From NCBI GenBank assembly GCA_903858975.1, contig CAIOKW010000116.1, positions 1 through 7,598 on the forward strand: a stretch of DNA of 7,598 nucleotides, given 5' to 3'. A program made the translations under genes and the position numbers. Below, piece by piece: positions 1 through 5,877 of the stretch. The DNA is from Oligoflexia bacterium (lineage in GTDB: Bacteria; Bdellovibrionota; UBA1018; CAIMNF01). Numbering within the stretch: the stretch's first letter is position 1; each line of letters starts with the position of its first letter. The notes beneath the pieces were generated by a model. It was not told where the DNA came from and searched no databases. It saw only the letters and a list, made by a program, of their open reading frames with translations.

Positions 1-567
1 AAGCGCTTTTCCAAGCGTTTGACGATCCGTAAACTCAATGGTTCCCCCAAATGGAATCCCATAAGCAACTTGAGACACTTTGATTCCAATCGGCTTTAAA
101 AGGCGAGACAAATAGAGCGTCGTGGCCTCACCCTCGACCGATGGATTCAATGCAAAGATCACTTCCTTCACTTCAGATTCTTTTAGGCGAAGAAACAGTT
201 CACGCATCTTCAAATCTTCTGGACCCACGCCATCCAGAGGAGACAGCAATCCATGAAGAACATGATAAACCCCGCGGTAAGAACCCGTTCGCTCAATCGG
301 AGTGACATCACTGGGGCGCTCGACCACACAGATTTGAAGTTGATCTCGCTTTGGATCCTCACAGATTTCGCACTTTTCAGTTTCTGAAAAGTTAAAGCAC
401 GAGTTGCAATACTTAAGCTTAGTCTTTGCATCAATCAAAGCCTGGGCAAGTCCCGTGGAAAAACTCTCGTCCTGATTCAAAATGTAATAAGCTAAACGGG
501 TTGCGCTTTTTTCACCAATCCCGGGAAGCTTTGATAGTTCAAAAACGAGTTTCGATAATGGATTCAT
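1..567 (-). CDS. recR: Recombination mediator protein RecR (3' end cut off by window edge)
   Basis: RecR works in the cytoplasm with RecO (and RecF) to load RecA onto gapped single-stranded DNA during recombinational repair. I translated 189 codons from the ATG at 567-565 to the left edge. In order they show a helix-hairpin-helix motif (LPGIGEKSA, residues 14-22), a four-cysteine zinc finger (C54, C57, C66, C69) and a Toprim domain. The Toprim domain begins near ICVVERPSDV (79-88) and contains HGLLSPLDGVGPEDL (105-119) and NPSVEGEATT (141-150). The family is about 200 residues long, and the visible end (TIEFTDRQTLGKAL) matches the usual last segment, so only about ten residues are missing. 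The start is well supported by an AAGAGGGA ribosome-binding sequence at 571-578. The ATG overlaps the dnaX stop codon as ATGA, so the two are probably translationally coupled. All key residues look intact. Confidence 0.97.
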   Translation of the reverse strand, partial: MNPLSKLVFELSKLPGIGEKSATRLAYYILNQDESFSTGLAQALIDAKTKLKYCNSCFNFSETEKCEICEDPKRDQLQICVVERPSDVTPIERTGSYRGVYHVLHGLLSPLDGVGPEDLKMRELFLRLKESEVKEVIFALNPSVEGEATTLYLSRLLKPIGIKVSQVAYGIPFGGTIEFTDRQTLGKAL

Positions 568-2303
568 GAGTCCCTCTTGATCATTTCAATCTGTGTGAGC
601 TCTACCCCGAATAACGATCTCGCCTCTTGAACGACTTCGTTAGACATGATCATCTTCATTTTGTTTTCATGAGATTCTTTTGCTTCTCGCTCAGATTTCT
701 CAGCAAGACTCTCCCCTTGAAGTTCCGAGAAGAATACCTCGGGTTGAGCCTTGAATCCTAAAAATGCTTCCGTGAGCAAAAGGAACTGATCCTTCATTGC
801 TTTTTGCTGGAGCTGATCGGCCTTGATGCGATCTTTTTCTCTGAAGCCGAGTCTAAACTTTTGATCCGAATGCTCCGGAATGCTCCACTCCACGACCGAT
901 TCGAGCAAAATTCCAAGTACAGGCCGCGTCTGAGTGCTGAGTTCAATCAGTTTTTCCCAAGTTTTAGGTCCCGAGGACACGCTCACTCGCTGTACTTCCG
1001 GTTTTGATTCTGTTTTTGGCTTTAAATCACCATGAAAAGAAAAACCAAGACCACCCATCGGCTCTACGGGTTCTGGGGTGGGTACTTTCACTGGCGCGGG
1101 CGAAGGTTTCGGTGCTGGTACTTCAGCACTTACTTCAGGCCTGGCCGCCCTCCGGGGAGTTGCGGCCGCCTCACTCAGATTCTGTGCGCCCACTTTCACG
1201 AGTGCATCAGCAAGTGCCGTCTTAATCACTAAAAGATCAAAAATGAGCTTCGGCTGAGCCGCACGCGACAGAAGATCAAGGCCATGGTGATACACTTGAA
1301 AGATCAATTCTATCTCTTCAATCTCGCGAACCTGAATGAGCGTCTTTAATTGAATGAGTTCATCATCATTAAAATTGGTCTCAGGCTTTTCGACTCCGGC
1401 CTTCATCAGCAAGAGTGCATGAATCATTTCAATCAAAGACTTCAGTAAAACCTTGAGGTCGACTCCTTGATTAAAAGCATTTTGAACAATCTCAAGTGCG
1501 CCCTTCGCATTTCGCTCGAGAACATTCTTTAAAAGCGCAAAAACAAGCTCAGTACCAATGAGGCCGATACTTTCTCGAACTGCGCTCGCCGTTACTTTCA
1601 TTCCAGAGAATGAAATCACTTGATCTAAAATCGAGAGGGCATCCCTCATCGAACCCTCAGCGGCCCTCGAAATCAAGTTCAATGCCGCAGACTCTGATTC
1701 AATTTTCTCGGCAGCGAGGACATCTTTAATGCGATCCATGATTTGAGCCACGGTGACGCGCTTAAAATCAAAGCGCTGACAGCGACCAAGAATCGTTTCG
1801 GGAATTTTGTGCGACTCTGTGGTCGCAAAAATAAAGACGACATGCTCGGGTGGCTCCTCAAGCGTCTTTAAAAGCGCATTGAAGGCCTGATTAGAGAGCA
1901 TGTGAACTTCATCGATAATATAAATTTTGTACTGACCGCTTGAAGGAAGAAACTTCGCGCTCTCGCGAATTTCTCTGACATTTTCCACCCCGTTGTTTGA
2001 GGCTCCGTCAATCTCAAGGACATTTACACTCGTTCCTGCCGCAATTTCGTGGCAATCCGAACACTGATCACACGAATACAGGAGTCCATCTCGCTCAACC
2101 ACATTCGGGCAGCGAAGGGCTTTCGAGAAAATCCGAGCAATCGAGGTCTTCCCAATCCCGCGGGAGCCAGAAAACACATAGGCTTGGTGAGTTCGCTTTA
2201 ATTTGATCGCGTTCACCAAAGTACGCACCACGGACTGCTGTCCAACGATGTCGGAAAACTGCTTTGGTCGATATTTACGCGCTAAGACTAAGTAAGAACT
2301 CAC
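564..2303 (-). CDS. dnaX: DNA polymerase III subunit gamma/tau
   Basis: This is the clamp-loader ATPase of the replicative DNA polymerase III holoenzyme; it loads the beta sliding clamp and, in the long tau form, links polymerase and helicase. The 579-residue product starts with the family hallmark LARKYRPKQF. It has a Walker A motif GSRGIGKT (46-53), a zinc-binding cysteine set (C65, C78, C81, C84), Walker B IYIIDEVHML (127-136), sensor 1 ATT (160-162), and the arginine-finger motif in the form GRC (173-175) rather than the common SRC. Sensor 2 is GSMRDALS (217-224). A Pro/Ala-rich linker at about 385-415 leads to a tau-like C-terminal region. The start is GTG at 2303-2301, chosen because it gives the normal N-terminus and follows a GGGGGAA ribosome-binding sequence. 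The gene lies 37 bp after the protease gene and overlaps recR by ATGA. I see no convincing programmed frameshift site for a short gamma form. Confidence 0.97.
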   Translation of the reverse strand: MSSYLVLARKYRPKQFSDIVGQQSVVRTLVNAIKLKRTHQAYVFSGSRGIGKTSIARIFSKALRCPNVVERDGLLYSCDQCSDCHEIAAGTSVNVLEIDGASNNGVENVREIRESAKFLPSSGQYKIYIIDEVHMLSNQAFNALLKTLEEPPEHVVFIFATTESHKIPETILGRCQRFDFKRVTVAQIMDRIKDVLAAEKIESESAALNLISRAAEGSMRDALSILDQVISFSGMKVTASAVRESIGLIGTELVFALLKNVLERNAKGALEIVQNAFNQGVDLKVLLKSLIEMIHALLLMKAGVEKPETNFNDDELIQLKTLIQVREIEEIELIFQVYHHGLDLLSRAAQPKLIFDLLVIKTALADALVKVGAQNLSEAAATPRRAARPEVSAEVPAPKPSPAPVKVPTPEPVEPMGGLGFSFHGDLKPKTESKPEVQRVSVSSGPKTWEKLIELSTQTRPVLGILLESVVEWSIPEHSDQKFRLGFREKDRIKADQLQQKAMKDQFLLLTEAFLGFKAQPEVFFSELQGESLAEKSEREAKESHENKMKMIMSNEVVQEARSLFGVELTQIEMIKRDS

Positions 2304-2305
2304 AC

Positions 2306-2312
2306 TTCCCCC
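2306..2312 (-). promoter_or_regulatory. Ribosome-binding site deciding the GTG start of dnaX
   Basis: On the minus strand GGGGGAA precedes GTG by two bases after the AA (GGGGGAAGTGTG). It is a purine-rich Shine-Dalgarno-like sequence in the 37 bp gap after the protease stop. It supports the GTG at 2303 as the start, as does the conserved N-terminus that follows. No ATG lies nearby in this frame. Confidence 0.6.
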
Positions 2313-2340
2313 AAGAAAGGCTCAAAATTAAAAAACTAGC

Positions 2341-2985
2341 TTACTCATTCGGGAAATTCAATTTCCAAATGGTTTCCACTCGATCTCGATCCCAGCCCTT
2401 CTGGAGCAAGAGGGACTTCATTTTGCTCGCCGATGACGCGCGAGCTCCAAAAGTATCCGCCCAAAGCCGAGAAAAGGCCTGGCTCTGAGTTTCTCCGTCG
2501 TCATGGGTATCGATTAAATCCCATAGAAAACCAATGACTCGCCACTCATTGGTGGATTTACCACAGACATCAGAGGGAATATTTTCAAAGCGAATCGGAG
2601 CGCGGCGTGGAACCATATATTCAAATTTTGCATCCGGATCAGAGAGCTCAAGATTCAGCCAACCTGCATAAAACGAGGCCCAGCCTTCCGACAGCGCCAT
2701 GGCTTCGCTATAGCACTGATCAATATAGTGCTGTCCGCCGCCGAAAACACCCAAGTTGGCCTGATCATAAATCGCATGCCCCATTTCATGCGAAACCACA
2801 TCCCATTGGTTTCCAAGCGTATTATGAACCCGATCCCCATTGTAGTAATCCGCAGTCGCCGGCCACTCAAAGGCAATCTGTCGCTTCCAAAACTGAAGGC
2901 CCACTTCAGCGGCCAGCCGATGCTCAGCCTTTACGGCGATTTGCCAAATCCCAAGCGCTTGGCCACTCTCTGATTTTTCATCAAA
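2341..2985 (-). other. Metalloprotease-like C-terminal domain of the subtilase (HEMGH plus SEGWA)
   Basis: This is roughly the last 210 residues of the subtilase. The zinc-binding helix WDVVSHEMGHAIYD is encoded around 2760-2805, with HEMGH itself at 2776-2790. The candidate third ligand, the glutamate of ALSEGWASFY, is at 2686-2688, 29 residues after the second histidine. Spacing and sequence resemble gluzincins, in which HExxH provides two histidine ligands and the catalytic glutamate, and a downstream glutamate completes the site. Upstream ADYYNGDRVHNTLGNQWD also looks like the strand and lead-in seen in secreted putative metalloproteases. The boundary is approximate. Activity is inferred only from the intact motifs. 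Confidence 0.7.
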
Positions 2986-4590
2986 AATAATTTTTTGCTC
3001 TACTCCACACTTCACGGTGAGGAGTAATTCGTAGGGAGCTGATCCAGGGGTCACTTGGTATCGGTCGGACTCAAGAACTGCAGTTACCGACAAGCGCGGC
3101 TTATTGCAGGCTGAATCTACCATCTCTCCCTTTTCGTTTGATTTTAGAGTTTGATAGCCTCCATCTGCGTGGATTTGAGCTTTAAAACTAATGCCCTCGA
3201 TCGGAGTCTCAATGCCTTTTACGATTCGAACAAAACGAAGCGATAACCCTGTTTTTTCAGCACCATCTTCTACTCGATCGGGCTTCAAAAGGTTCCCTGA
3301 TTTCAGAATTAACTTTTGCGCAAGCGGGGGTGAGAGGTCGGAGTCATTGAGAAGCGTCCCCATTTTTCCCAGACGCATTTCATTCATTACGAGGTGTGCG
3401 GCCCTCAGTGCATCGACTCGGCCGCCTGAAATCGTTTTCCCTTGAAGCTCCGGAACGGGCTGCACCGTTTGCATGAGGATGCGCTTGATGTCTTGTCCGG
3501 TGAGTTTCGGATTTATGGTCAGCAACAGCGCCGCAACGCCACTCACTTCTGCCGCTGCCATCGAAGTACCCGACATCGCTCCGTACTGACGATTCATCAT
3601 CGTGCTGACAATTTCTTTTCCGGGAGCTGCGAGTTCCACCATTTTTGCGCCAAAATTTGAGTATTTTTCGAGATGATCATTTTCATCCACGCTTGCAACC
3701 GAGATCACATTTGAAAATCGAAGGTTTGCAGGATGGCGTGGCTTTTCATCATTATTACTGTGCCCATTGCCAGCAGAGGCCACAAACAAGACCCCTTGCG
3801 ACTCGGCTTCCCGGACCGCCTCTTCCAAAGCCTTTGAATAACCAATTCCACCCCAACTCGCATTGATCACGCGTGCGCCCATTTTCACAGCGTAGTGAAT
3901 GGCAGCAATCGCGTCTTCTCCGTAACCCGATCCATTTTTCATCCAGCGCACTGGAAGGATTTTTACTTTGGGTGAAATTCCTGAAATCCCAAGCCCATTA
4001 TTTTGAGTCGCCCCAATGATTCCTGAAACATGAGATCCATGGTTGAAATCATCCTCCGCATTGGAGTCCTTGCCTTCAAAATTCCAACCCATGACATCAT
4101 CAATAAAACCATTTTGATCGTCATCCTTTTCATTCCCCGCAATTTCTTTTGGGTTTTGAAAGATTTGCTTCATCAGATCGGGGTGCTGGAGCGAAGTCCC
4201 GGTATCCACCACTGCGACCAGAACTTCTTTTGCGTTCTCCGGAACGAGCTTCCATGCCTCTGGTATTCCCATTTTCTGAATCGACCACTGCTGATCAAAA
4301 AGGGTGTCGCTCGGATGAATCGGGCCGCCTGATTGATCTACAAAATAGCGCTGATCTTCTTCGACCCACTCCACCTCTGGGTTGCGCTTGAGCGCTTCCA
4401 TGATTGATTTTTTTTCAGCATCAGAAACACGGAGGGATTGCCAATTCGTACTTCCGGCAAGAAAGCTCGCGTTTTGAATCGGGCTCCGCGTTTTAATGAG
4501 GAGATGGGTTTCAGCCCAGGCGCTTAAACCGAGAAAAACCTGAAGAATCACAAAGAGTTTCATAGTCTTGTGAGTGTATTCCGATCCCAT
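2341..4590 (-). CDS. Secreted subtilisin-like serine protease fused to a C-terminal HExxH (gluzincin-like) metalloprotease domain
   Basis: Predicted exported protease of about 749 residues, numbered here from the ATG at 4590. A signal peptide with core LFVILQVFLGLSAWA (about 12-26) is followed by a short I9-like propeptide (about 27-85) and an S8 peptidase domain. The catalytic triad is visible: D129 in VVDTGTS, H184 in NHGSHVSG and S343 in MSGTSMAAAEV, with oxyanion N275 in ASAGNG. The triad's serine motif has AAAEV where the family usually has AAPHV. After about residue 400 comes a beta-rich linker region that could be Ig-like. Then a second protease signature appears: HEMGH (601-605) with a downstream glutamate E635 in ALSEGWASF, the layout of a gluzincin zinc site. 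Four cysteines in the C-terminal half could form disulfides. The start is uncertain. ATG 4590 has a weak GAG upstream. ATG 4563 gives the cleanest signal peptide (740 residues) but has no ribosome-binding site, and a TTG at 4602 is also open. Substrate unknown. Confidence 0.88.
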   Translation of the reverse strand: MGSEYTHKTMKLFVILQVFLGLSAWAETHLLIKTRSPIQNASFLAGSTNWQSLRVSDAEKKSIMEALKRNPEVEWVEEDQRYFVDQSGGPIHPSDTLFDQQWSIQKMGIPEAWKLVPENAKEVLVAVVDTGTSLQHPDLMKQIFQNPKEIAGNEKDDDQNGFIDDVMGWNFEGKDSNAEDDFNHGSHVSGIIGATQNNGLGISGISPKVKILPVRWMKNGSGYGEDAIAAIHYAVKMGARVINASWGGIGYSKALEEAVREAESQGVLFVASAGNGHSNNDEKPRHPANLRFSNVISVASVDENDHLEKYSNFGAKMVELAAPGKEIVSTMMNRQYGAMSGTSMAAAEVSGVAALLLTINPKLTGQDIKRILMQTVQPVPELQGKTISGGRVDALRAAHLVMNEMRLGKMGTLLNDSDLSPPLAQKLILKSGNLLKPDRVEDGAEKTGLSLRFVRIVKGIETPIEGISFKAQIHADGGYQTLKSNEKGEMVDSACNKPRLSVTAVLESDRYQVTPGSAPYELLLTVKCGVEQKIIFDEKSESGQALGIWQIAVKAEHRLAAEVGLQFWKRQIAFEWPATADYYNGDRVHNTLGNQWDVVSHEMGHAIYDQANLGVFGGGQHYIDQCYSEAMALSEGWASFYAGWLNLELSDPDAKFEYMVPRRAPIRFENIPSDVCGKSTNEWRVIGFLWDLIDTHDDGETQSQAFSRLWADTFGARASSASKMKSLLLQKGWDRDRVETIWKLNFPNE

Positions 4591-4596
4591 TTTAAA
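4568..4596 (+). promoter_or_regulatory. Possible sigma70-type promoter for the photolyase operon
   Basis: TTGTGA (4568-4573) and TTTAAA (4591-4596) lie 17 bp apart. Each matches four of six bases of the -35 and -10 consensus. Transcription would begin near 4603, inside the inverted repeat and about 24 bases before the TTG start at 4627. The match is weak and could arise by chance in AT-rich sequence, but the position fits the divergent layout. I found no comparably good promoter for the protease on the other strand. Confidence 0.25.
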
Positions 4597-4598
4597 AC

Positions 4599-4630
4599 TC
4601 AAGGATTTATGTTAGTTTAAAGATCCTTGA
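4599..4630. repeat. Perfect 8 bp inverted repeat spanning the divergent gene starts
   Basis: TCAAGGAT (4599-4606) and ATCCTTGA (4623-4630) are exact reverse complements, separated by 16 bp. The right arm includes the TTG start of the cryptochrome gene (4627-4629). The left arm includes AAGGA, the only Shine-Dalgarno-like sequence upstream of it. In RNA the arms could pair and hide the start codon. In DNA the dyad could be an operator shared by the divergent protease and photolyase genes. Function is inference; the repeat itself is seen directly. Confidence 0.55.
4601..4620 (+). promoter_or_regulatory. AAGGA plus three-codon leader ORF (M-L-V-stop) ahead of the cryptochrome gene
   Basis: AAGGA (4601-4605) stands four bases before an ATG at 4609 that reads ATG TTA GTT TAA. 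It is in the same frame as the cryptochrome gene and ends six bases before that gene's TTG. The cryptochrome TTG has no clear ribosome-binding site at normal distance, so ribosomes could load on the leader and re-initiate. Whether the leader is translated is unknown. Confidence 0.25.
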
Positions 4631-5877
4631 ACATTTTAATTTCACTGAACCACCAACTTCGAATCGATGATCAGCCCGCCCTTCAGGAGGCCTTGGCCCT
4701 TGCCAAGAGGCATCCTGACTCACGCTTGATGTTTCTTTACTCAGAACTCGCATCTACCTCACCCCAAACACCTGATTTTTTCAGCCCCCTTCACCCGAGG
4801 AGCCGAATTCGCGGACCCCATCAAACGCGAATCGTCCTGCAAGCCCTCCAGGAACTGAAATCAAAGCTCGCGGCCGTCGGGATTCCCCTGTTTTGCTTTT
4901 GGAATCACAGCGAAGAAGAGGCTCTTGATTTGATTCGGAAGCATCTTCCCGTGGATGCGTATTTCTCCTTCGAGGCGAGCCGACTTTTTTCCAACTGGCC
5001 GATTCCTGAGGCTCAATTTCCAAGAACCTTTACCGATTTTAGAAAAGGTCTCTCCCTTGCCCCCGATGAGCCCATCCCCGAACCCGTCCTGGATTCACTA
5101 AAACCATCGCCCATCACCGCCCCCGACGAATGGTTCAAGATCAAGTCCCTCTCTGACTTTGGATTTCATTTTTCGGCCGATCCTCGCTCAAGCTTTCCTT
5201 TTCAAGGCGATGAAATGAGTGCGCGATCGCGGATCGATTCCTACTTTTTTAATTCCGAGGGACTTAAAAACTATAAAACCACCCGTAACGGGATGATCGG
5301 AACCGAATATTCCTCAAAGCTATCGCCCTTCTTAGCGATCGGCTCACTCTCCGTCAGAAGAGCCTGGAGCGAAGTCCTCCGCTATGAATCGATTCAAGGA
5401 GCGAATCCAGGATCTGAATGGATGAAGTTTGAGCTCCTCTGGCGTGAGTTCTTTTTATGGTCGGAACAAAAATTCCAAGACCGGTTCTACGCGCTTCAGG
5501 GAATCCAAAATCGCACTTACTCCTATCAGGAGTCTCAAGAGCGATTCATCTCCTGGACCCGGACTGAGACCGGTCAGCCACTCGTGGATGCAAATATTCG
5601 AGAATTGAACGCGACTGGATTCATTTCCAATCGTGGGCGGCAAAACGTTGCGTCTTATTTCGTTCATGAGCTGAAGCTCCCTTGGCATTGGGGGGCTCGT
5701 TATTTTGAATGGATGCTGATTGATTCTTCCATGACTCAGAATTATGGAAATTGGGCTTACTTAGCGGGCGTTGGCTCAGACCCCAGGAGCTTCGGAAGTG
5801 CGCCTCGGTATTTTAATTTAGAAAAACAATCTCAAGACTACGACCCAGAAGGAACTTACCAAAAACTATGGCTTTAA
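4627..5877 (+). CDS. cry: Cryptochrome DASH / photolyase family protein
   Basis: A flavoprotein of the photolyase/cryptochrome superfamily. DASH members repair cyclobutane pyrimidine dimers using blue light, best on single-stranded or looped DNA, and some may also signal. The 416-residue protein has an N-terminal alpha/beta antenna domain (about 1-135) and a helical FAD domain (about 195-400). DASH-type motifs include KTTRNGMIGTEYSSKLSPFL (217-236), FELLWREFF (268-276), DANIRELNATGF (321-332), SNRGRQNVASYF (334-345) and NYGNWAYLAGVGSDPR (372-387). It ends with YDPEGTYQKLWL. The start is TTG: an in-frame TAA at 4618-4620 blocks anything further upstream, and the next residues (NILISLNHQLRIDD) align with the usual first strand. 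Two oddities: the common WFRxDLR motif reads SLNHQLR here, and the protein stops right at LWL, where many relatives run on. It overlaps the next gene by 10 bp. Confidence 0.93.
   Translation: MNILISLNHQLRIDDQPALQEALALAKRHPDSRLMFLYSELASTSPQTPDFFSPLHPRSRIRGPHQTRIVLQALQELKSKLAAVGIPLFCFWNHSEEEALDLIRKHLPVDAYFSFEASRLFSNWPIPEAQFPRTFTDFRKGLSLAPDEPIPEPVLDSLKPSPITAPDEWFKIKSLSDFGFHFSADPRSSFPFQGDEMSARSRIDSYFFNSEGLKNYKTTRNGMIGTEYSSKLSPFLAIGSLSVRRAWSEVLRYESIQGANPGSEWMKFELLWREFFLWSEQKFQDRFYALQGIQNRTYSYQESQERFISWTRTETGQPLVDANIRELNATGFISNRGRQNVASYFVHELKLPWHWGARYFEWMLIDSSMTQNYGNWAYLAGVGSDPRSFGSAPRYFNLEKQSQDYDPEGTYQKLWL

Noticed and set aside
210..434. Open frame of 74 codons on the minus strand inside recR
   Set aside because: It is an out-of-frame shadow; the real RecR frame runs through the same bases with all family motifs.
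825..850. Possible -1 frameshift site in dnaX (GAAAAAG, codons 488-491) that could yield a short gamma form
   Set aside because: Only five consecutive A and no X-XXY-YYZ heptamer in the reading frame. It is also close to the 3' end, so a frameshift there would not give a gamma-sized product.
868..890. Short direct repeat GAATGCTCC x2 in dnaX
   Set aside because: Two nine-base copies encoding EWSIPEHSD in a variable part of the tau region. No sign of a mobile element or larger repeat array.
2607..2990. Open frame of 127 codons on the plus strand opposite the protease
   Set aside because: It is antisense to the conserved metalloprotease-like domain, has low-complexity composition and no recognisable family, and is best explained as a shadow.
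4564..4602. TTG at 4602 as the start of the protease, giving 753 residues
   Set aside because: It would put 13 residues ahead of a normal signal peptide and has no ribosome-binding site. ATG 4590 or ATG 4563 is more plausible.
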